Source of the DNA: CAZDKK01 sp964506245
Lineage (GTDB): Bacteria > Eisenbacteria > RBG-16-71-46 > CAIMUX01 > WJJG01
Length of the DNA stretch: 64,000 bases
Direction of reading: 5' to 3'
Assembly: GCA_964506245.1 (NCBI GenBank)
Contig: CAZDKK010000011.1
Coordinates: 38,098-102,097 of the forward strand
How positions within the stretch are numbered: the stretch's first letter is position 1; the number at the start of each line of letters is the position of its first letter. Below, in pieces: positions 56,092 to 63,943 of this stretch. The position numbers and the translations under genes are program-made. A model generated the notes under the pieces. It was not told the DNA's origin. It worked only from the letters and a program-made list of their open reading frames with translations, and searched no databases.

Positions 56092-57457
56092 GCGGGTCCT
56101 GGTGGTTGGAACCACGTCGGACTACATCGACCTGATCCAGCGCCGCCATCCAGGACGGGCGCTGTTTCTGACCGACCGGACCCACCGGGCCGAGGCGACC
56201 GAACCGGCGCCGGGCCCACGCGATGAGGTGCTGTCCGATCTCTCGGCGCCCGCGACCGTGCTGGCCGACCTTGAGCGACACCTGCGGGAACGCGACACAC
56301 GCCTGGGGGGAATCACCTGCTACGACTGCGATTCCCTCTCGCTGGCCGCCGCGCTGGGAAGTGCGCTGGGGCTCCCCTACCCGACCGCGGCGGCCGTCGC
56401 CGCCTGCCGCTCCAAGTACGCCTGCAAGCGACTCTGGCGCGAGGCCGGCGTTCCCTGCCCCGCGGCGCAGGAGGTGACGAGCCTCGAGGAGGCCGCGGCC
56501 TTTCTCGCGCGCACGGGGGCGCCGGCGGTGCTCAAGCCGCTCGACAGCAGCGGCAGCGAGCTCGCCTTCCTCTGCCGCGATGCGCGCGATCTGGACCAGG
56601 CCTACGCCTGCATCCAGGCGCGTCACGCGGCGGCGATCCCCGGCGCATCACCCATCCCCCGGCTGGCCCGGCTCGCCCCGCCCGCACCCGCGGCGCCCGG
56701 CGCGCCAGACCGCGCGACCCCGCTGCCGCGCACATTCGTCGTCGAGGAGTACGTCGCCGGGCCGGAGTACAGCGCCGACTTCCTGCTCGATGAGGAGGGC
56801 TGCCGGATCGTGCGCGTCGCGAGCAAGGTGATGGCCCCGGCCCCGCTGGGAACCGCCTTGGCCTACCAGATCCCGGCCGATCCCCCGCCACCGCTCACGC
56901 TGTCCGAGCTCGAGCGGGTGTTCGCACGCGCCGCACGCAGCCTGGGCCTCGAGCGCACGCCGTGCATGGTCGACTTCATCGTGCGCGACGGCGTGCCCGT
57001 GTTGATCGAGATCGCGCCGCGCCCGGGGGGCGACTGCCTGCCCCCGCTGATCCGCACGAGCTGCGGGCTCGACATGCTCGGCCTGGCGATCGACTTTGCC
57101 GCGCGCCGGCCGATCGAGCTGCCCCCTCGCCCGCGCTGGCGAAGCCTCCTGGGGCTGCGGCTGCTGGCGCGCCAGGAGGGGGAGGTCGTGCGCTTCGACG
57201 ATAGCGCGCTGCGCGCCGACCCGCGCGTGATCGAGTGCCACCTGACCCGCCGGCCCGGCCACCGCGTGGCACTCCCGCCGCGCGACTACGACTCGCGCGT
57301 GCTCGGCTACGCGGTCATCCAGCCCGATGCCGCGCGGCCGCTCGATGCGCAGTGCGTGGAGCTGAGCGGCAAGCTGGCGATCGAGTGGTCCGCCCCGCAG
57401 CCGCTCCCGTTGACCCCGGGCCTGCGCGGGTCGGGCCCCGCGCGCTGCCCCGCCTGA
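56081..57457 (+). CDS. ATP-grasp ligase
   Basis: The product has 458 residues from ATG 56081, overlapping the previous gene by 11 bases, with AGGGGAGG upstream. The N-terminal pre-ATP-grasp region (ERVLVVGTTSDYIDLIQRRHPGRALFLTDR) is followed by the ATP-grasp fold: YPTAAAVAACRSKYACKRLWREAGVPCPAAQEV, GAPAVLKPLDSSGSELAFLCRDARDLDQAY, FVVEEYVAGPEYSADFLLDEEG and the metal site PVLIEIAPRPGGDCLPPLI. These enzymes join a carboxylate, activated as acyl phosphate, to an amine. The group resembles carboxylate-amine ligases of small biosynthetic clusters. The exact pair of substrates cannot be told. Confidence 0.88.
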   Translation: MSDERVLVVGTTSDYIDLIQRRHPGRALFLTDRTHRAEATEPAPGPRDEVLSDLSAPATVLADLERHLRERDTRLGGITCYDCDSLSLAAALGSALGLPYPTAAAVAACRSKYACKRLWREAGVPCPAAQEVTSLEEAAAFLARTGAPAVLKPLDSSGSELAFLCRDARDLDQAYACIQARHAAAIPGASPIPRLARLAPPAPAAPGAPDRATPLPRTFVVEEYVAGPEYSADFLLDEEGCRIVRVASKVMAPAPLGTALAYQIPADPPPPLTLSELERVFARAARSLGLERTPCMVDFIVRDGVPVLIEIAPRPGGDCLPPLIRTSCGLDMLGLAIDFAARRPIELPPRPRWRSLLGLRLLARQEGEVVRFDDSALRADPRVIECHLTRRPGHRVALPPRDYDSRVLGYAVIQPDAARPLDAQCVELSGKLAIEWSAPQPLPLTPGLRGSGPARCPA

Positions 57458-57464
57458 ACCGCCC

Positions 57465-58757
57465 ATGAACGACCTGCCGCCAGACACCCCCCCCGCGCCG
57501 CTCCTCCCCGAGGAGTCCCGGTTGCGATTCGTGCAGCGCTACCTCGACCGGCGGGCGGAGTTTCTCGCCGCCGCCGCGCGCCACCGTTCACCGCTCTACC
57601 TGCTCGATCGGGGTGCGCTGCGGCGCCGGGCGCGCGAGTTCGTGGCCGCATTCCGCGAGCCGTTCCCCGACGTGCGCGCCTACTTCGCCCTGAAGAGCAA
57701 CTCCCACCCCGAGGTGCTCCGTGCGCTGCTCGCGGAGGGCCTGGGCGCCGACGTCTCGAGCGGTCTCGAGCTCGAGGCCGCGCTGAAAGCAGGCGCGGGC
57801 GACATCATCTTCAGCGGGCCGGGCAAGACCGCGCCCGAGCTGGAGCGGGCGGTCGCAGAGGCGCGGCGCGTGCGGGTTCTCCTCGACAGCTTCGCGGAGC
57901 TCGCGCTGCTCGAGACCCTCGCCGCTCGCGCGGGCACAATCGTGCGGGCGGGCGTACGGCTCACGACCGACGAACGCGGCCTGTGGCGCAAGTTCGGCAT
58001 CCCTTTGAGCACCCTTGCGGGTTTCTGGGAGGCCGCACAGGGATGCGCGCACGTGCGCCTCGAGGGACTGCAGTTCCACACGAGCTGGAACCTCGTGCCC
58101 GCGCAGCAGGTAGTCTTTCTGGAGAGGTTGGGCGCGACTCTGGCGCAGTTCCCGGCGCATACGCGCGGGCGGATCGAGTTCATCGACATCGGAGGCGGAT
58201 TCTGGCCCCCGGACGGCGAGTGGCTCCACCGTCCCGACGGTGCGCCGCTGGGCGAGGCGGTCCTGGCCGCCACGGCGGGCCGCGAGCTCCTGCCCCACTA
58301 CGCGCGCCCGGCCGCACCGATTGCGGAGTTTGCCCGCGCGATCGCCGATGCGTTCGCGCGCGCCATCCGGCCGCACGTCGATGCGTCCCTGTGCGTGGAG
58401 CCGGGGCGCTGGCTGTGCCACGAGGGGCTGCACATCCTGCTCACGGTGGTGGACCGCAAAGCACCCGACCTGGTCGTCACCGATGCGGGCACGAACGCTG
58501 TCGGCTGGGAACGCTACGAGGTGGACTACTTCCCGGTGCTCAACCTCTCGCGGCCCGATCCGGCTGAGCGTCCTTGCATGGTGCTGGGTTCGCTCTGCAC
58601 GCCGCACGACGTGTGGGGTCTGGCTTACTGCGGCAGTGACATCGCCCCGGGGGACGTGCTGCTGCTCCCCTGTCAGGGCGCCTACACCTACAGCTTGCGG
58701 CAGGAGTTCATCAAGCCGCTGCCGTCAACGGTGGTGATGGAGGAGTCGACCCGATAG
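57465..58757 (+). CDS. PLP fold-III amino acid decarboxylase (DapDC/ornithine decarboxylase-like)
   Basis: It has 430 residues, 7 bases after the ATP-grasp gene. The PLP lysine is in VRAYFALKSNSHPEVLRAL (Schiff base). LGADVSSGLELEAALKAGAGDIIFSGPGKTAPELERAV, LEGLQFHTSWN, GRIEFIDIGGGFWP, ASLCVEPGRWLCHEG and SLCTPHDVWGLAYCGSDIAPGDVLLLPCQGAYTYSLRQEF mark the fold-III TIM barrel and beta-domain shared by diaminopimelate, ornithine and arginine decarboxylases. The C-T-P motif carries the catalytic Cys of the opposite subunit. The substrate is probably a basic amino acid or a ligated derivative; lysA itself is less likely in this context. Confidence 0.87.
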   Translation: MNDLPPDTPPAPLLPEESRLRFVQRYLDRRAEFLAAAARHRSPLYLLDRGALRRRAREFVAAFREPFPDVRAYFALKSNSHPEVLRALLAEGLGADVSSGLELEAALKAGAGDIIFSGPGKTAPELERAVAEARRVRVLLDSFAELALLETLAARAGTIVRAGVRLTTDERGLWRKFGIPLSTLAGFWEAAQGCAHVRLEGLQFHTSWNLVPAQQVVFLERLGATLAQFPAHTRGRIEFIDIGGGFWPPDGEWLHRPDGAPLGEAVLAATAGRELLPHYARPAAPIAEFARAIADAFARAIRPHVDASLCVEPGRWLCHEGLHILLTVVDRKAPDLVVTDAGTNAVGWERYEVDYFPVLNLSRPDPAERPCMVLGSLCTPHDVWGLAYCGSDIAPGDVLLLPCQGAYTYSLRQEFIKPLPSTVVMEESTR

Positions 58758-58774
58758 AGAGACGCGGAGGTCTG

Positions 58775-59368
58775 ATGACGAACACTCCCCTACACTATCA
58801 GATCTCGGAATACGATTGCGTGCCGACGACCTTCATCAACGCCATCGCCTACCTCTTCGAGCGCCGCCAGGTGCCGCCCCTCGTGATCCGCCACATCTAC
58901 AGCTACAGCCTGGACACGGTCAGCCGAGGCGCCCGCTTGGGGCGCGGCGGCACGAGCACCTACGCCACCCAGCTTCTTTGTCACTGGCTCAGCGCCTACA
59001 AGACGCGCAAGTTCTCGGTGTCCGCCGAGTATCTCGAACCCGCGGAGATCGATTTGGCCGAGGACGGCCGCATCCTGTCCTGCCTGCGCGAGGGCGGCGT
59101 GATCTTGTGCAACGTCTACCTGGGTCGCTCCGAGCGCCACTTCGTGCTCGGGCTGAGACACGACGAGGAGTGGATCTACTTCTTCGACCCCTACCGCCGC
59201 TTTTCGCTGCGCGGCATGCACAATCAGGCCAAGCGCCTGCGCCCCCGCGACGGGCGCTCACCCAACCTGGCCGTGCGACGCACCTGGCTGATGCGCGAGA
59301 GCACCGAGCGGTTCACCTTCGGGCCGGTCGGGGAGCGCGAGTGTCTGCTCATGCGGCGTACGCGCTGA
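58775..59368 (+). CDS. C39-like papain-fold cysteine peptidase or acyltransferase
   Basis: The product has 197 residues from ATG 58775 behind GCGGAGGTCTG. HYQISEYDCVPTTFINAIAYLFERR has the Gln-x(n)-Cys arrangement of the C39 fold (Cys16), RHFVLGLRHDEEWIYFFDPYRR the catalytic His and Asp. It lacks membrane segments and ABC domains, so it is a free C39-like enzyme. Such proteins can cleave peptides or transfer acyl groups (as in the BtrH-like class). As the last gene of the operon it may finish or hydrolyse the product. Confidence 0.78.
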   Translation: MTNTPLHYQISEYDCVPTTFINAIAYLFERRQVPPLVIRHIYSYSLDTVSRGARLGRGGTSTYATQLLCHWLSAYKTRKFSVSAEYLEPAEIDLAEDGRILSCLREGGVILCNVYLGRSERHFVLGLRHDEEWIYFFDPYRRFSLRGMHNQAKRLRPRDGRSPNLAVRRTWLMRESTERFTFGPVGERECLLMRRTR

Positions 59369-59439
59369 GACGCATGCGCCGCAGGGCAGGCGCCCGACCC
59401 AGGATTGGCCCGGTCCGGGCGGCTCCTGCCTAGCGTGCT

Positions 59440-62100
59440 TCAATCCCCTCCGGCGATCTGCAACCGGCGCGAGGCCAGCACCTCCCCCGCCGAGCGCAGC
59501 ACGAGCTGGTAGACCCCGGCCGGCAGGCCGGCACTCGCGATCTCCACCTCGTGCCGACCCGCCGCGAAGTTGCCGCTCGTCACCGGGGCGACGAGGCGGC
59601 CGGCGACGTCGATCAGATCGAGCCGCACCTCGCGCGCGCGGGCGAGTGAGAACTCGACCCGCCCCTCGCCGCGCAGCGGCTGAGGCCGCGGCGCCAGGAT
59701 CAGCGCCGGCGCGCTCAGCGGCACGGTCACCACTTCCGGCACCCCGGTCGTGCCCCAGCGCACGAAGGTCACATAGTCGGGCCCGGGCATGGCCGCGGCG
59801 GCCACGCGATCGCCGGACGCCGCATACCCCATGTCGGCCGGAACGGCCGGCAGCGGCACGATGTCGCCGCGCCCGTGCAGGTGGCCCGGCACGCTCGTCG
59901 TCGACTGCGTCAGGGCGATCGGCTCGCCGTCGATTGGATCGAAGGCCACGCCGATCAGGCTGCCGTAAGCTCCGTAGCTCTGGGTGCTCTGGATGGCCCC
60001 CGTCCGCGGGTTGATCATCACCAGGCGCTTGGTGCTCATGAAGCCGATGCCGATCTGGTCGTTGTCGGGGCGGTAGGCGAGCCTGAGCGGGTACTGGTTG
60101 CCGCTGCTCGAGAAGGTGCCGACCACGCTCGAGGCCGCGCCGGCGATCCGCATGACGGTGTAGGTGTGGGCCAGGTAGTTGGTGACCGTCGCGTACTCGC
60201 CGGTGGCCTCGAAGGCGATCTGGAGGGGGAAATCCCCGGTGGGCAGGTTGGCCACGACCGTGTTCGTGGCCGTGTCGATCACCTTGACCACGTCGTCGAA
60301 GGAAACCGCCACGAGGACGTAGGCCCCCGTGGGGCTCGCCTCGACGTCGCTGCTGACGCCGTAGGACGCCCACACCACGCCGATCTCGCCGCAGGGCACG
60401 TCGGTGATCTTGTAGCTCGCCGGCCCGGCCAGCGCGATCACCGAAACCGTATTGGAGGAGATGTTGCCGACGTAGGCGCGCGTCCCGTCGGGGCTCAAGC
60501 TGAGGACACCCGGGCTGGTGCCGGCCGGAACCTCGACCGCGACGGTGTTGTTCGCCAGGTCGATCACCTTAACGGTGTTGGAGCCGAAACAACAGGCGAC
60601 CGCCCACCGCCCGTCGGGCGTGATGGCAACATCCTGGACTCGAATGCCCATCGGCAGGAGTGCCTCGACCTCATAGGTCTGCAGGTTGATGATCGCGGCG
60701 TTGTCGGAGAGCACGTTGGTGGCCACGGCCTTCGTGCAATCTGGTGTGATCGCCACCCGGCGCGGGCAGTCGCCCTCGGGCTCCTCGCCAGCGTTCGTCG
60801 TGCCGCGATAGACCGGCGAGCTCGGCGTGGTGAAGTCATAGAAATAGATCCCCTCGTGACGGCACGGATCGTACCCCCCCGCGCGCCGGCCCACGGGGGC
60901 GACGCTCCCGAAGCACTGCGCGTTGCCCTGGAGCTGCCCCACGACGGTCTCGCTCGCAAAGCTCACGATCGAGAAGCGGAACTGCCCGCCGACGGCGTAC
61001 TCGTGGTCCGGCGAGACGCCGATCCAGAAGGGGGTGTAGGTGCTCCCGATCAGCACGTAGTTCGAGGTCGGGAAGCGGACGATGGCGCTCTGGTTGCCGC
61101 TCACGGCCACGAAAGCCTTCGAGCCGTCCTGGTTGACCGCGGCGTCGTAGCTCATGCTCAGCGAGAGCCCGGACAGCAGAACCGTGCCGGTCACGGCGTG
61201 GCTCGCCAGATCGATCTGGTAGATCGTGGTCGGGTTCTGCACGTTGGTGGCGATGGCCTTCGTCCCGTCGCCCGACAGGCTCAGCTTCACGCAGTCGATG
61301 ACGTCGGTGACCGTGTAGTCGATCGCGCCCGTCTGGGTGTTGAAGAAGAAGACGTTCCCCAGGCGGTCGCCGACGATGAGGTGCTGCCCGTCGGGCGTGA
61401 CCTCGAAATCGGTGAAATCGACGTAGTTCCTGCCGCTCTCCGAGTAGTAGGCCCATTGGAGGAGTTGGATTGGGAAGCCCGTGATCGTGCGCACATGGCT
61501 CAGCGTCGTCAGGTCGATCACCTCGCAGACGTCGACGATGTCGCAGCTCACGTAGGCGCGCGTGCCGTCGGGGCTGATCCGCACGACCCACGGCTGCTCA
61601 CCGGTGGGGATGACCGCGGCGACCGTGTAGTCGGCCAGGTCGATGATATGGACCTCGTCGCTGAAAGCGCAGGCCACCACCGCGTAGTCGTTGGTCGCGG
61701 CAATGCCCCCCGGGTACGTTCCGACATCGACGTTGGCCAGGACGGCCATCGTGGCCCAGTCGTAGATCGTGACGTTGTTGGTCCCGCGGTTGGTGAGCAG
61801 CAGGCGATTGCCGTCGGGCGTGAAGGCGGTGAAGCCCATGTAGTCGCCCTCGGGCGGAACCCCGGGATCGACGTCCTGGCTCGTCCCGGCCCGCAGCGGC
61901 ACGGGGAAGAGATCGCGGTAGGTCGTGCCCGGCTGGGCGAGGTGGATCTCGAAGCCGGCCGATCCGTCGCGCGAGAGGCTCGCGGGATCCATCATCGCGG
62001 CGCCGGCCGCGGGTGCGACCGGCACGACCAGGCTGAAAGCGAAGCAGGTCGCGAGGAATGCCACGAGGGTCGCCGACAGGGAATTCAGAGCGCGAGGCAT
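59440..62100 (-). CDS. secreted YVTN beta-propeller protein with FlgD-like domain
   Basis: The product has 886 residues from ATG 62100 (AAGGAGGACCCC upstream); the longer open frame to 62316 lacks coding character. LVAFLATCFAFSLVVPVAPAAGA is the signal. Repeats of about 40 residues with YVTN-type features fill residues 70-770: TIYDWATMAVLANVDVGTYPGGIAATNDYAVVAC, EVHIIDLADYTVAAVIPTGEQPWVVRISPDGTRAYVS, NTVKVIDLANNTVAVEVPAGTSPGVLSLSPDGTRAYVGNISSNTVSVI. At least 12 can be counted, enough for two propellers. The C-terminal 80 residues are FlgD-like (VRLDLIDVAGRLVAPVTSGNF, PAGVYQLVLRSAGEVLASRRLQI). Likely surface-displayed, with binding function. Confidence 0.9.
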   Translation of the reverse strand: MPRALNSLSATLVAFLATCFAFSLVVPVAPAAGAAMMDPASLSRDGSAGFEIHLAQPGTTYRDLFPVPLRAGTSQDVDPGVPPEGDYMGFTAFTPDGNRLLLTNRGTNNVTIYDWATMAVLANVDVGTYPGGIAATNDYAVVACAFSDEVHIIDLADYTVAAVIPTGEQPWVVRISPDGTRAYVSCDIVDVCEVIDLTTLSHVRTITGFPIQLLQWAYYSESGRNYVDFTDFEVTPDGQHLIVGDRLGNVFFFNTQTGAIDYTVTDVIDCVKLSLSGDGTKAIATNVQNPTTIYQIDLASHAVTGTVLLSGLSLSMSYDAAVNQDGSKAFVAVSGNQSAIVRFPTSNYVLIGSTYTPFWIGVSPDHEYAVGGQFRFSIVSFASETVVGQLQGNAQCFGSVAPVGRRAGGYDPCRHEGIYFYDFTTPSSPVYRGTTNAGEEPEGDCPRRVAITPDCTKAVATNVLSDNAAIINLQTYEVEALLPMGIRVQDVAITPDGRWAVACCFGSNTVKVIDLANNTVAVEVPAGTSPGVLSLSPDGTRAYVGNISSNTVSVIALAGPASYKITDVPCGEIGVVWASYGVSSDVEASPTGAYVLVAVSFDDVVKVIDTATNTVVANLPTGDFPLQIAFEATGEYATVTNYLAHTYTVMRIAGAASSVVGTFSSSGNQYPLRLAYRPDNDQIGIGFMSTKRLVMINPRTGAIQSTQSYGAYGSLIGVAFDPIDGEPIALTQSTTSVPGHLHGRGDIVPLPAVPADMGYAASGDRVAAAAMPGPDYVTFVRWGTTGVPEVVTVPLSAPALILAPRPQPLRGEGRVEFSLARAREVRLDLIDVAGRLVAPVTSGNFAAGRHEVEIASAGLPAGVYQLVLRSAGEVLASRRLQIAGGD

Positions 62101-62320
62101 GGGGTCCTCCTTCCATGTGCCCTGCCGCCGGGGTCGGCCGGGCGGGTGATCAGCGGCCGGCGCGCCGGGTTCGGCCTGCGCCGGGGCGGCTGTCGTGAGG
62201 GGATCGTACCACAGGGGTGCGCGGCGGGAGCAGGGGTGGATGGGGGCCAACAAACAGCAGGGTGACCCGATTGGCAGGAGACGCGCCCGCCCACACAGGC
62301 CGGCAGGGCCATGCACTGTG

Positions 62321-63271
62321 TCAGCGATAGAGCCCCTTGATCGCCCCCCAGGTGGTCTCGACCGTCGGCGTGGGCCCGCAACCCACCGGCCAGGCGCCGA
62401 TCAGGCCGCACGCCCCCCCAGGCGCACAAGGCGAATCCTCGTGCAGCGTGAAGTCATCGGCCACTGGGGCACAGAAGAGCGGGTCCTCGGAGATGTTGCC
62501 GTTGATGCCGTATTGACCGGCGATCGGGCCGACCCAGTCCCCCCCTTCGTTGGCGTACAGGTCGCAGCAGGTCAGGACTGGCACCGCACCGCTGATCCAG
62601 ACCACGCCCGCGCCGTAAGTCGAGCAAGCCACAATCGTGTTCTCGATCGCCGGAGCACTCGAGCACATCCAAACGCAGATCCCAGCACCAAAGTGGGCCT
62701 GATTGCCATAGAACGTGCACTCGACCAGTGCAGCGGAGCCTCCTCATATGCAGAGACCGCCCCCGTCGATGGCCGAGTTTCCCAAGAATGTGCAACCCAC
62801 GAGGGTCGGGAAAGACGCGCCATTGATCAGGAGCCCACCCCCTTCTGCGCGTTCGTTGTTCAGGAACACGCAGCGCTCAATCCTCGGCGATGAATTCAGC
62901 ATACTGATACCGCCGCGATGCGCATCCACCACGGTCACGCCCTCGATCACGGCTTCCGCACCCACATTCTCGATGTAGATGCCCCGATGCGACATTCCGA
63001 AAACCCCTCCGCCGAAGAGAAAGCAGACGTGGGGGTCACCACTCCGCGACCGAAGCGTGATTTGCTTGCCGATCCACCGCACGTCCCAATTGCCATCGCC
63101 CTGAAACACCCCATTGGCCAGCTCGATGGTGTCACCGCCGACAACTGCATCGATGGCCGCCTGGATCGTGGGGAAATCTCCCGTTCCATCGGGGCGGACC
63201 ACATAGGTCTCGCCCAAGGCGGACAAGGCCAGAGCCTCCCACAAGACGACACTCACGATGATGAGTCGCAT
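62321..63271 (-). CDS. exported beta-helix protein, predicted selenoprotein (C-I-U type)
   Basis: The product has 316 residues if TGA at 62744-62746 (codon 176) is read. ATG 63271 follows GGGAGGTGAGC; MRLIIVSVVLWEALALSALG is the signal. TYVVRPDGTGDFPTIQAAIDAVVGGDTIELANGVFQGDGNWDV opens the helix. The TGA context is IDGGGLCI-TGA-GGSAALVECTFYGNQA. Then SSAPAIENTIVACS, CCDLYANEGGDWVGPIAGQYGINGNISEDPLFC, CGLIGAWPVGCGPTPTVETTWGAIKGLYR (TWG tail). It is some 16-32 kb away from its paralogs and on the same strand as one of them, which makes a shared recent assembly fault unlikely. Confidence 0.77.
62716..62746 (-). promoter_or_regulatory. SECIS-like hairpin after in-frame TGA
   Basis: On the minus strand TGCACT-GGTCG-AGTGCA (62732-62716) begins 11 nt after TGA. 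The GGUC loop is at +18 to +21, as in the copies at 30632 and 46168. Confidence 0.65.
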
Positions 63272-63399
63272 GCTCACCTCCCTCGTCCTTCTTGCCCTGT
63301 TCGATTGGGAGCAGGGGTGTCCACGTGAAGTTTTTCTCCCCTTCGCGTCGAGTGCCCGCCTGCCCTCCCCGTCTCGGCAACACCACGATCCCATCCCCC

Positions 63400-63755
63400 C
63401 TGCCGGATGAGGAGAACAGACCTGACGCCGCCTGTCCGGCGGCTCGTAGCCGACAAAAGTATAACCCTGCGGGAACCGGACGGTTGAATTGATCCTTGCC
63501 ATCCCAGCGCACCGCGTGGTTCCCGGCAGACAACCGGCCAGCGATCACTGAGCGGACGATTCTCCCCTCCGGATTGTGCAATGCGAGCTCGGCAGTGGCA
63601 CTCCCGGAGAAGCCGGACACTGCGAAACTCAGCCGGTCGCCTGCGATCCAGGTGCCAGGGATGACATCCAGTGACAGCCTCCGAGGCGCTGCAGCATCGG
63701 CATCCGAGTTTGCGCCGGGACCCGTAGGCCACTCGCACGACGCCGAGTCGCAACC
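63400..63755 (-). pseudogene. FlgD-like sorting-domain fragment, stop lost
   Basis: The minus frame reads LSLDVIPGTWIAGDRLSFAVSGFSGSATAELALHNPEGRIVRSVIAGRLSAGNHAVRWDGKDQFNRPVPAGLYFCRLRAAGQAASGLF, a FlgD-like module. The expected ending (LxLIR, stop) is missing because of a shift near 63410, so the frame runs on. The passenger part is absent; upstream it meets opposite-strand sequence near 63755. Confidence 0.55.
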
Positions 63756-63943
63756 GCAAGGAATGGTGCGGCTGTGAGTTCGGCTTCGGTGGATTCGGCC
63801 CTGCGCTGCTCAGTTCCCATGATTCCGGCCCCCGCTTCCCAGCGCGGGGTCTGGAGATCCCGACGGCCGGAGGGAGACAGCTTACCCGGCAGATTCAAGG
63901 GTCAGGATCGCGATCGGAGACTCCTCCCCCCAGGAACTCCTGA
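63756..63943 (+). pseudogene. fragment of the DPANLEGG-type N-terminal domain
   Basis: The plus strand reads EWCGCEFGFGGFGPALLSSHDSGPRFPARGLEIPTAGG, matching KEWCGTEFGLGEYDP...GLEIPTASW of the large beta-helix proteins, then diverges and stops at TGA 63941. The start and signal peptide are missing. It is a second chimeric junction of opposite-strand scraps, like that at 35806. Confidence 0.5.

Noticed and set aside
30219..63271. General reassignment of TGA to Trp or Gly
   Set aside because: Many genes of the window end properly at TGA (21162, 27462, 47902, 57457, 59368) right after complete domains, and the TGAs in question occur only in two fixed contexts in one family.
30219..63271. All TGA-split genes are simply pseudogenes
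   Set aside because: It cannot be excluded, but six decayed genes having exactly one lesion each, always TGA and always at one of two homologous sites followed by a hairpin, would be a strange coincidence. Gene conversion could explain three of them but not the diverged 37230 gene.
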